Made by a program: the position numbers and the translations under genes. A stretch of 64,000 nucleotides of DNA from Gossypium raimondii. Lineage: Eukaryota > Streptophyta > Magnoliopsida > Malvales > Malvaceae. Positions 35,881-46,811 of this stretch are shown here, piece by piece; position 1 is the stretch's first letter, and each line of letters starts with the position of its first letter. The notes under the pieces are model-generated. The model made no database searches, was not told where the DNA came from, and was given only the letters and a program-made list of their open reading frames with translations. The stretch covers positions 39,093,733-39,157,732 of the forward strand of contig NC_068571.1 of assembly GCF_025698545.1 (NCBI RefSeq), in the 5' to 3' direction.

Positions 35881-38603
35881 TTTCGGTTTTCGATTTAGAT
35901 TTCAATTCCCCCTCTAAGAACCCTAAACCTTTGGAAGAAATTTTTAGAGGTTCTTCGTTTTTGCCAATTTTGTTTTTGTAGTTGGAAATAAGTAAGGGGC
36001 TGTCGCTTAATGCCCAAAACCTGAACAATAATTTGCGTTGTTTGGGTCACGTAATGTGCAGTTAGGCTTTGCTTCTTCCTTTTCCTTTAAGAAGGTTCAA
36101 TAAATATTTGTGGACTATTATTTTCATTTAAATTAATTATAATATTATAAAAATATTTTAATATTTTATTCTGGCATTAATGTTTGATATATCGTTTCAA
36201 ATTTATTAAATATTTTATATATAAATTTAAAATTTAAAATTTAAAATTACTAATTAAATTATTTTATTTTATTTTTAAATGCAATTGTGAAAATAAAAAA
36301 TTTGATTAAGATACAATTATTTTATATCATAATTTTGATTAAAATAGAACTTAAACTACTTGAAAATTGACTACATGATAGTCAATTGTCATATTTCATA
36401 TCTGTAAACTAAAATTTTATCTCTTCTTTAAATAAGTGTTTTTATTTGGATATTATATTAGTAGTCACTCAATTATTATTAATTTTTTGTCACTTAACTA
36501 TGAAAAGTTACAAAATAACCACTCAATTATTCAACTTTTCATTTCTTTTAGTCATCCGCTATTAAATAATTTAGAGAAAGATGATATGGTAGCTTTTAAA
36601 ATTAGCATCATAACAAATTTAACCCTCAACATTCACATATTGTGTCAATTTAGTCTCAATATTAAAGAATTTAATCCTCAATGTTTACACATTACTTAAT
36701 TTTATCCTATTGTGACATGAAAATATAGTTTAATACAATGTAAATCATAAATAAAAGCAAAATCATATTTTTTTAAAAATTCCTTTATTATTAATCTAGA
36801 CAACCCTCAAATACATAACTTTCCTTATACTTCAAATGATTAAGAACTTGATAATTCTCGATGATAATTAATTTATTTTTGTTAGTTTATATTAACTTTC
36901 ATTGATGAAGCAATTTAAAGCTAGAAATTTATTTTTCAAACTGTTAAACTTAATTAGATTGAATAAATGAAAGGAGTCTTTTTTATTATTATTTTCAAGC
37001 AATTGAGTTTTTTTTCAAAAACTTGGTGTTTGTTTCTTATTTTTGTTAATTGTTTTCATTGAATCAAATACAAAGACAATGTCAAAAGTCACAAAAAATG
37101 ATGAAACTACATAATGTGTAAATATTAAGGTTTTCTTTTTAGAATCAATATTAAATTGGCACAATATATAAAATGTTGAGAGTTAAAGCATTATTATGTC
37201 AATTTTAAAAGTTACCATGTTCACTTTCTATTATCACTTAATAATTGATGACAAGAAAATCTAATAATTAAATATTTATTTTATAAATTTTCGAAAAAAC
37301 TAGCATTTACTTTTTCCTGGCAAAATAGAAATCTATAGTTATCCCTATACATTGAGAGGCCTTAATTTTGGAATTTAGATGATCTAATTTTAAGCCAAGT
37401 GAAGGTATTGATAGGTTTTTGAAGGGTGATTCGGTCATTTAAATTGGTTGGCTTTATGTTGACTTTTAGTCAAAATTATGTTTGTTGTGTTTTGCAGGGT
37501 TCCAACGTGTAAGCAAAAGAGGTAGCATGTCTATCGTGTTTTTAAATTTTAACTATTCACTTTACCTTTTTTTTTCTTTTACTATTTTCACTTTCATTCT
37601 GGGTTTTTCTTTTTCATATCTATCGTGTTTTTGGATGGACGATATTTACAATTGTAATAATTAATTTTATTGTTATCATTATTTTTAATTTTATTAGAGA
37701 TAAATGCATAGTCCATCCAAAAGACACCCTGATCAATTTCTACTTTTATTTTTTTGTTTGATTGAGCATTTAACTTTTTGCGTTTTTTTCTTTTTAACTT
37801 TTTAGTGGAAGATCTTTTGCAAGTGTGGAAGGTTGCTTCTATCTTTTTCCTTTTGGTGAGTATTTTTCTGTATGTTCCTTTTTTTTACTTCAAATTGTTT
37901 AGTTTTTAGTAAATTTGTTGGTTTAGTCACTAACCTATTTGGTTTACTATATTCATTGATAGCTAATTTTTTCCATTTAATTTAATTATATTGTTGAATT
38001 TTGAATTGAGAAGGCTTGCTTTGAAGGCAACAAAACAAAGTAAATAATTTCGATTCATGGGTGATACATTCAAAAAAAAAAAGTTTGATTTATGGGTGAC
38101 AATAGGATTTGGGTATTCAGCCATTTGCTTAGTTACGATATTAAATTAACTATAATTTAACCTTACGATCACCCACCCACAAATTTGTGTAGAAATTTTA
38201 AGAATGTTTGAGATGTAAAGATTGAATTCAACATTTACATATAATATAGGGATTAATAGTAGAATTTTACCTAAATAGAATGACTAAACATTCATCATTG
38301 AATTTTATATTCGTAAGCGTGAGAAAATCAAGCTGAACCATCTACACAGTTATTTTAAATAAAAAAGGTGGATTTTGTCGCAAAATCTCATTTAGTAAAA
38401 AGATTTAGCTGTTATTTGAGTGATTGAGATGAATAGTTTTAATCATATTGATTGAATAGGAAAAACACATCTTATGGTTTCAAACCAAATTGATATGTGT
38501 AAACTAATTAAATAATATAAGAACGATACGTATAAAAAGAAAAGCTGGATTAAATCAAATGGAGTTGTATATTATTATTTCAAAATTCATCTGGAAGTAA
38601 ATA
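35881..38603. other. Intergenic with a large inverted-repeat element
   Basis: Upstream of the ATP10-like gene, AT-rich, no supported gene. The inverted repeat at 36551-37252 dominates. A few ATG frames near 37482 and 36436 are AT-rich and unconvincing. Confidence 0.45.
36551..37252. mobile_element. Long inverted-repeat (foldback) element
   Basis: The arm 36551-36693 is the imperfect reverse complement of 37113-37252. Shared steps in order are GTCATC, ATTAA, GGTAACTTTTAAAATT or GGTAGCTTTTAAAATT, AACxCTCAACATT, ATATTGTG, CAATTTA and TTTACACATT. The spacer is about 420 bp of AT-rich sequence without a coding frame. The homology may extend outside these limits, and I could not fix true ends or a target duplication. 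Confidence 0.7.
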
Positions 38604-40954
38604 TTATCCTTTTTGGAATGCTTTAAGGTCAGCATAGTACGTTACCAACCATCCCTTGATAATACGCAGTTCTATGTTCCGTTGCTTGGTTAACCACTCT
38701 GGATCATTATCACTTTTTGGAAATAAATCTAAGCAGTGAGATCCTGCAACACAAATATACCCATCTTTTTAGCTTTAAATTATTATTTATTTAAAAAAAG
38801 AAAGAAAATTCCACGAACCATAAGTTGTAGTTACGGCTCGAATGCTTTTTGAAATATGTTCCAACACCCTACAATATTTAATAAAAAACGTTAAAACTTT
38901 TACATTTTAAGATATTGTTTGGTAAAAATATATTTACCCGCCCGCACTGAAAGGATCTCGCAACCCATTTGAAAAAATGATGTTGCTACCAAACTTCTGG
39001 AGAATGAAGTTAAAATCCTGCAAAATTGATCTCTAAAATTGATAAAGTAAAATAGAACATTTATATATTAATTATTTTTACCAAAATAAAGCAGGTATGA
39101 GTTGAGGCTTTATTTTATAAATAAAGTGAAAGAAAATAATTGTGAAGAAATAGAGAAAAAGATTGATACATTGCCACCATAATAAGAAGTGATCCAATGA
39201 GGGCGAGGAGCAACGCCATACGTTCCAATGCAATCATTTATAAATGTGTTCAAATCAAAGGGGTTAGGTTGGAACATAGTGTTTTCGCCCACGCCGATGG
39301 GTATCACCATTTCACTGCATGTCTAAAAAATAATACCAATATTACAGTTCAGGTTCATATTTAAAACTATAATTATTTTTAAGATAAACAATTGTTAAGA
39401 ATTACCTGCCATTTCCATCCGGTAACTGTTTGGGATTCAGGGGTTGGTGGATTAATATAGCAACGGTTATTCCCATTAAAAGCGACAACGGCGGCAAAGA
39501 TCTTGAAAAGAATATCGTCAGTTTGAGTTTCGTCGATGGCTGCACATACCCGGTTGACTAGATACGCTGGCTGATTAAATTGACTTGCTACCACGTAAAT
39601 CGACTCTAACTCCTTTTTGAGCTCTGAAGCACTGTTCAACGGACTAATATAACCCCCCCCCCGCCCAAAAAAAAATAAATTTAAATACAGATCGTGTATA
39701 ATTACATATATTGTTACTGAATTAATGAAAAATAAAACCATACTAGCAAGTTCTGAATTTGGAGCTGAGGACAGAAAGACCCCAGGGTTGGGAAGCATAT
39801 GAATCTATTACAGACCATGATCTTCGTATAGTTTGGTAGCAGCTCTCGCTCGTTTCCTGTACATTATTAATTCCGATTAGTTAGTTACATGAAATCATCA
39901 AGCCATAAAATCCAGGAAAAAAAGTGAGAGTTGAATGATAAGTACTCTAAAGGACTTAGTGATGATTGAATAGAAAGCGTCACTTGGTGTAATATTATCA
40001 AAGTAAAGAACAGGTGCGGATGAGGCCAAAGCTCCCAATGCCAGATGAGGGTACTTCAGCCGAAACCATGAAGCCAGCACTGTTTTTAAGATTCAGATTT
40101 GTGAGAGAGTAGCTTTTAATTTGGATTGAATTTGTGTGTTAAAATTTGTATGGAAATCAGACTTACTTCCCCCGTAGGATGCTCCGATGACAATCACCGG
40201 AGAATGTGAAGCTTGAAGATTGTTCTTGATATCCGCCATGATTTCTGCGTAATCTGCTAAAGCTTGGGCTGAGTTTAAATACCCCATTCTGTATGCGTTT
40301 CTAAAGGCTTCTTCCCTTGAGCCGAATGGTAATGATTCTCCATAGTAACGATGCTGATGCAATTTATATAGAGGTTAATATTTGATGTTTCTTACATCCA
40401 CATATGTTGGATCCAATAGTATCGGCTCAAATTTAAATTTAATTAGACCCAATGTATGTGAAATTGAATAAAATCAAACCACTTGCTACACATATTTAAA
40501 CCCGAATCTTCTTTATCAAAATCGAAGAGACTTGAATGTTTAATTCAAAAATTCATACCTCAATGTATACAATGAGAGCATTGAAGCGGGCAGCATTATC
40601 ATCGAGGAAACCAATGGTTTGAAGATCAGTTTCCAAAGCCTGCTCAGCTCCAAGACAGACAAAAATGGGAGCAGTAACAGCGCCTCCGCCCCAATACTTG
40701 TAATTGATCACATATCTTTGCTGAAAAGTAGCATAGCTTTCAGGCTTGTAGTTGAAGTGATCCAGTGTTTGAGTGTAGAAATAAGTGTGAAGATCACCAG
40801 AAAACGCTCTCTTCGACGGAAGATGATGCTTCTTCAAGACGGCTGCTCCCCTCGGAATACCAATCCGGTGAGCACTGCTGCTACTTATTGAAATTGAAAG
40901 AAAAACAACGAGGAACAGGAGCCATTCAACTGAAGAATCCATGGCAAATATCAT
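38604..40954 (-). CDS. Serine carboxypeptidase S28 (lysosomal Pro-X carboxypeptidase-like)
   Basis: Nine minus-strand exons (40559-40954, 40167-40353, 39946-40079, 39744-39856, 39406-39643, 39170-39322, 38938-39017, 38819-38868, 38604-38743) join in phase to 496 residues, normal for plant S28 enzymes. The enzyme is expected to remove C-terminal residues after proline in the vacuole or secretory route. Signal peptide: [20 protein letters not shown]. Early family block: [12 protein letters not shown]. Catalytic triad: Ser191 in GASYGG, Asp428 in SNGLRDPF, His453 in YGSHCLD. Other blocks: [40 protein letters not shown] second ATG at 40942 would give 492 residues. The acceptor of intron 4 (39644-39743) is preceded by a G-tract instead of pyrimidines; the exon after it nevertheless joins in phase to the expected PLNSASELK. 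No stops or frameshifts. Confidence 0.93.
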
Positions 40955-40993
40955 TTTGAGCTTGGAATTTGGAAAGCAACTTAAAAAATTGTT

Positions 40994-41001
40994 CTATATA
41001 T
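40994..41001 (-). promoter_or_regulatory. TATA-like element before the S28 gene
   Basis: The minus strand reads GATATATAGA about 40-47 bases before the first ATG (40954). Transcription starting about 30 bases downstream would leave a very short leader, so translation may begin at the second ATG (40942). Confidence 0.45.
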
Positions 41002-42140
41002 CTTTTTAGAATTTTATAAAAACATTTAAATCTTTTTCACTATTTTAAATTTTAAAAGTAAAAAATTATCCATTCTTATTTTCAAAAAAAAAAATCCATT
41101 CTTTTATTAATAATTATATCATCAATTTTGAATAATTATTCTACTAATTATCTATATTAGTGAATTTTTATCTGGACAGTTTTTTAGAACAATTATATCA
41201 TCAGTTTTTTATTTATTTAATTTTGATTGAAAGATGATTTTTAGAACAAATAAAAATGATAAGGTCTAATTTTGTAATTTTAATAAGGAATTTTAAATTT
41301 TAAAAGGTTAGAAACAATGAGAACTTAAAGTGTGATTTAAGAATGTTGAGAACTTTTAAATAATTTAACAAAATATGGATGGGTTTAAAATGGAACTTAC
41401 CCATTCTAAAAGTTATAAATCTCTATTTTATTGCCTTAACTTCATTTTACATACTATTGATTATTATAATTGAATGAACGGATTTTTTCTTGTTTATTTA
41501 TTTTTAAATTTGTTATTTCAATTTGACAAAAAAATTAGAAGCAAATTTATTCATTTAAATAAGTAAATACAATACTTGTGAGCAAAATAAATAATTTTTA
41601 TATAACCATTAATTTAAAAAATAATTCATGAAAATGCACTTTAATTAAGATTTGATTTTAATTATCATTATTTAAAATTTGGTTTTAATTTTATACTTAA
41701 ATAATAATTTTTGTTATTATATATTCACCAACATAAATTTAATTAATAATAAAATTAATTATTTTAAATTTTTAGATAATATATCTTTGAAATAATATTA
41801 TTTTAAAATTAAAATATTTAATAATTTTATAAAATTAATTTTGTTCCAATAGTATGATGTTGTTTTTAATTGTCAAAATTTTATTAACTTTATAAAACAC
41901 GTCTACAGCAGAATATGTAATTTAAATATTTAAATTTATAAATTATTGATATCATTCAAATATGTTATATTCTAAATTTAAAATAACAAAAATGGAGGTA
42001 AATAAGACAATTGCTACATGTCATCACAATAGGTATGACACATGTCAATAAATTAAACCATCATGTCACTCAGGACCTAAAATCTTGTAATATATATATA
42101 TGATTTGTAATATTCTAAATATATTACTTGCATAAATATT
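41002..42140. other. Intergenic, very AT-rich, nothing seen
   Basis: Runs of A and T with no coding frame and no repeat boundary I could define; upstream flank of the S28 gene. Confidence 0.5.
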
Positions 42141-43938
42141 GTGATACCCCACATCAGACTCAGTCGTCGGATCTGATTGTGTGACATCACATTACGTTGC
42201 CAAAGCAATTCAAACTAATTCGACATAATTCCACAAGGTTTAATTCATATTTATCAATAACATAACAAATAAATCACTTAATAAAATCATCTACATATAT
42301 TCGTAAGGTCTAAAATCTTATTTCACAAATATACTAAGTCAAAACTAGAGTTAGAACACGAATCAAAACTCATTTGTCAAAGTTCAAGGTTTTGTCTCGA
42401 GACAAGGGATTCCATGTCTTGAGGCAAACTATATTTTTATTTTAGGAATTTTTATTTCGATGACAACATATCTTGTGACACTAGAGGACGTGTCTCAACG
42501 CAAGATTCCTATTTCTTCAGATAGATCTCCCCTATTTTCCTATTTTAACTTCGATGTTTGGTTGTTTCGAGACAAGGGATTCTTACCTCGAGACTTGGAA
42601 CAAGGCAAAATTTATTTAACTTTGATGTACTTTTGCCTCGAGACAAAGGTCACGTGTCTCAAGACTTAGAAGCAATTGTCTCGAGTCCAAATAGATGTGT
42701 CTCGAGACACCAAACTCTTAAATGCACATTAAAATTAGATTTGTTCTAACGTCTTGAGACATATTCATTTTGTCTCAACGCTTAATGGTTAAACGATCAA
42801 AACTACATATTTCAAAGTGTTCAAACCTGTCTCTTTTTTGTACATAAAACTTACCTCAATATAAAATCACCATGCCAACATATTTAAACACATCCTATTA
42901 CTACCAAATCATAATTATCAACACATCAACTCTTAACATATTAATTAGCACATTCACACCTATATAAACAAGCATAAATAGCTAAAATTAAAAGATACAA
43001 TTCAACCTTAATAACATTATATGCAACATCCCACACCCGACCTAGTCATCAGATCCAAATGTGTGATGCCATATCATATTGCCAAAGCAACTTAGTCTAT
43101 CTTATTACATAATTATAAAATTAAGTTCATAATTATCATTCAAACCAATTTCATCTTAAATCATATTCACAATTATACATTCATGATGTCTAAGTTTCAA
43201 ATTCATCATTTTACGAAGTTATGAAAGGTCAAATTTAGAGTTAGGACTCGAATCCAAACTCAATTATCAAATTTCAATGTTGTGTCTCGAGACAGGGGAC
43301 TTCTTGTCTCAATACAAACTTCATTTTAATTTAGGGATTTTTACTTCGAAGTTAATCTATCTCGAGACACTAGAAATTATGTATTGAGGCATAGCCTCTT
43401 ATCTCTCGAGACCAAACTCTCATGTTTTCTTATTTTAGCTTTGATGTTTGAATGTCTTGAGATAAAAGGTTCTTGTCTCGACACTTGGAATACGAAAACA
43501 TTAATTGGCTTCGATGTTTCCTTGCTTCAAGATAATGACCACTCTGTATCGAGACCTAAATGGAAGTGTCTCGAGCCTATTTAAACAATGTCTCGAGACA
43601 TTAAAAATATAAATAGACAATAAGGTAAATTTTGTTGTTATGGTCTTGAGACATATTCATGCTATATTGAGACTCAATGGTAAAATGACCCCAAATGCGC
43701 ACTTTCAAGTTCAAACCATACCAAAATGTACTTAAACATACCTAAAAATTACCTCAATGTAAGATCATCAATTTAACACACACACACAACCAAACATTAT
43801 CAAATCGTAACCATCAATGCATCATTATCTAACCAACTGTTTCACTTATTCAACAATATATAATCTAGCATAATTATCTACCAATCAAAAATCGAAATTC
43901 ACCTTGATAAAGCTTATATGCCAAGTATCAAATATACA
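42141..43938. repeat. Two tandem, diverged about 0.9-kb LTR-type units
   Basis: Unit A starts near 42141 and unit B near 43025. Both open with a C-rich head (TGATACCCCACATCAGACTC versus TGCAACATCCCACACCCGAC), then a 'TCGTCGGATC or TCATCAGATCC ... TGTGTGAxxxCATATTGCCAAAGCAA' run. Both then carry repeated TCTCGAGAC phrases. A third head of the same type begins at 43939. The perfect 12-bp palindrome TGTCTCGAGACA occurs at 42393, 42698, 43283 and 43589, twice per unit at matching places. No protein domain is present. The heads resemble Ty3-type LTR starts. Confidence 0.6.
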
Positions 43939-45413
43939 TGTAACACCCCTTACACGACCAGATCGTCGGGTCTGAGCTACAGAATACTACTTTAGTTACT
44001 GAAGCATCCAACAACAAATAACATTCAATTTATAATATTACACACATAGATACAAGCACAATAGGCATATGATGAGATATATAACTAATTTCGGAACTTA
44101 CACAGACTTAGGAATGTTCTTATATTAGTCTATGCTAGTCTCGACGTCACTTTCTGTGATGAGACCAACTCTAGACGTACCACTGTCCAGAGTAGAAATC
44201 CTGTACAAAATATATCAAATAAGCGGTATCCGCAAGTATACGAGGCATGTTGTAATATAGTTACAACGAAGTAAGTGAGTACTCCAAAGATCGTACCCAA
44301 TGGAGGTGAGCACTAAATTAATCCTAACCTAAGCACAAATAGAACTAATTAGTACTTTAAATTATATTACGACTAAACGTAAAAAGAGAGTTTTTTTAAT
44401 AACTAAAGAAATAAAATAATATAAATGGAAAAACTTGGAAGATTTTCTATGAAAACTTAATCAGATATGAATATGGGTGATTAGCTCACTTCAGTAATCA
44501 TAACTAACTGTAGCATTAGGTTTCTTGTTCAATCAAATAGTCAATACCCTAGCAGGATTTCTCGATCTTCTATTAGAATAACAAGTCGGAAAGCAATACT
44601 TATCTCTCGGTCTCAGAGTCTAAACCGGTTCGGGGTTAAGGTGGCCATACCAATTTTGGGTTAATTCCCACCTAAATGACTTCCTAGGGTCATTAAGCCT
44701 AAGATTTACGTTCTTCTTCTCCCGAACAGCTGATCCGGTAAGAGTACCTTACAAAATAGTTAATTAATCATACCTCCACTCACTAATCCCCCATAAAAGG
44801 ATTAGTTCACATGGTTTGACACATGGTTGTGTGCCACATATTGGCATGTGACACATGCGTGGTGGTCATTAAATTTTGGGAAGTGATTGTTGAACATGGT
44901 CTCGATGAGTTACATGGCTGGATACAAGGCCATGTACCTCCAGCTTACAAGGCCTCAATTTGTTACACGGTCTAGGACATGCCCGTGTGACTTTTGTTAT
45001 AAACTTTGCATTTAGGTCCACACGACTTCAGTCTGTTACATGGCCTAGCAACATGATTGTGTGACCCTGTTATACATGATTTTAGTTTATTGTATAGGCT
45101 AGGTACATGACCATGTCATCTAGCTTCACACAGCATTAGCTTATCACACAGCCGTGTAACCCCTGTTTTGCCTTTTTACCTATATTTTTGTAAAAGTTTC
45201 AAATTAGTCTTGAATTGATTCCAAGTTTGTTTGAGAGCTTCGTAAGCTTGATTGAGGCTCATTTTTTTGTTGCAATTCATATTATACTTATGTTATTGAT
45301 TGCTTGTTGTTTAATTGGATATTTAAGATGAATTCATAAGTGTTAAATGTCGTTCATTGTAGTAGCATCTTATAGCTTAGGTTTGACGATTGGATTGGGT
45401 ATAGGGTGTTACA
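43939..45413. repeat. LTR-like segment with TGTAACACCC...GGGTGTTACA ends
   Basis: Begins TGTAACACCCC (43939) and ends GGGTGTTACA (45413), giving a perfect 10-bp inverted end with TG...CA borders as in LTRs. Within 44810-45180, phrases such as ACACGG, GCCGTGT and CATGGCC recur, as in Ty3-type LTRs I recall from cotton-like genomes. The 5-bp flanks (ATACA and TCCTA) differ, so it is not a clean solo LTR; it may be a composite of two relics. No coding frame. Confidence 0.5.
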
Positions 45414-46285
45414 TCCTAAGCTAACCAAAACACAATGTTTTAATAGGAAAATAAATTGAAACTAACATACATTAACAGAGTTTCAAATGTAGTTGACCGT
45501 TATTGGCTATTAACTGTTGCCTCCCATATTAAAATAAATAAGGGAAAACACTGGAGATTCCTTTAGCTCTATCTTTCTTGCAAGGCTGTAGAGGGGAGTG
45601 TTAGAATAATGAAACTTGCGATTTTGGGTTTGAAGGCAGGGGGAAACACCACTATGGTGAACATGTGAAGGCATCAACATCACTAGGCCCCTGTTTAAGC
45701 CTCCAGACAATCATTTTGAAAGATTTTTGACACCATATTTTCAAGATTGGTGAAATTAGGATGAAATCCCAACTTAATATCTCTAATGAAGGCTTTAGGG
45801 GGTATTTTACCAGTTTAGATTTGCATCTGAAGACTGCCCAAAAGCTACAATTTGTTTGGTTAAAAAAGGGAGTACTTTAGTTACTAAAATGAAAATAAAT
45901 AATTGAATGAAAAATAATGAGGTGGATATTAATATTTTAGGTGAAAAATTTAAAAATAGTTGGAATGCCATGTAATATTCCCTTTTCCAATTTTAACTGG
46001 AGTGATCAAAATGAACAAACTTTGAATGTGAATGTCCACTTCACAAACATTTTTTTTGATACCTAAAATGAAAATTTTTGAAGATTGAGTGACTATTTAT
46101 GTAGTTTACCTGAAATAAAATAAAATAAATTCTTACATGAGCTCAAAGCCTCGAACCCGTGTTCAAGATTTGATAATTAAAATTTGTTTGAAAAAAAATA
46201 TTTTTATTAATTAAATTTAAAGTTAGAAAAACTTTTCAAAAATTTTAATTTTACAAAAACATGTTTAGTAAAAACAATGAAACCA

Positions 46286-46322
<37 letters not shown>

Positions 46323-46811
46323 TAATTTTCACATATTTTTATTTAAAAAATTCAACCGAGCATGTTTTTATTTTTTCAAGAAAATTAAAATTAAAATCAC
46401 ATCTATTTCTTGAAAACAAATATGAAATTATAATACTTTCTAAATAAGGCTATTAGAATAATATATGTCTTTTTTGGTGTAAAGAATAATATATGTTTTA
46501 GCTTATACAATAATCATTTTTAAAACTAGACTAGATCGGTTTGGTTGGGAATTGATTAAAGTATCGGTTCGAATAATGATTATACTAATTGACTCATGAA
46601 CTGATACAATTCGAGTTAAAAATTAATTAATAGACAGTTGAATTAGTTTTCTATTTTTTAATATATATTTTAATTGTTATAATTTTTTTTGGAACAAATC
46701 AATTGGAAAAAAAAAATTATGTGACCAATTTGATTATCCAAATAATAAATTTAAAAGTAGAGATTTGAAATAGAGTTAAAAATACACGATGAATATGTTA
46801 TGTAGAATTAA
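45414..46811. other. Intergenic repeat-derived sequence
   Basis: No supported gene. A minus-strand open frame at 45510-45710 has no recognised domain. 45880-46130 has the look of a MITE relic (...GAGTGACTATTT...). A simple ATT repeat follows. Confidence 0.4.
46287..46323. repeat. (ATT)n microsatellite
   Basis: About twelve uninterrupted ATT units; likely variable in length between individuals. Confidence 0.9.

Noticed and set aside
42460-43584. Three plus-strand frames in the 42-43 kb repeats
   Set aside because: They translate the TCTCGAGAC repeats, overlap in different frames and have no domain.
43939-45413. Intact solo LTR
   Set aside because: Good TG...CA inverted ends, but the 5-bp flanks differ and the two halves look like different repeat families.
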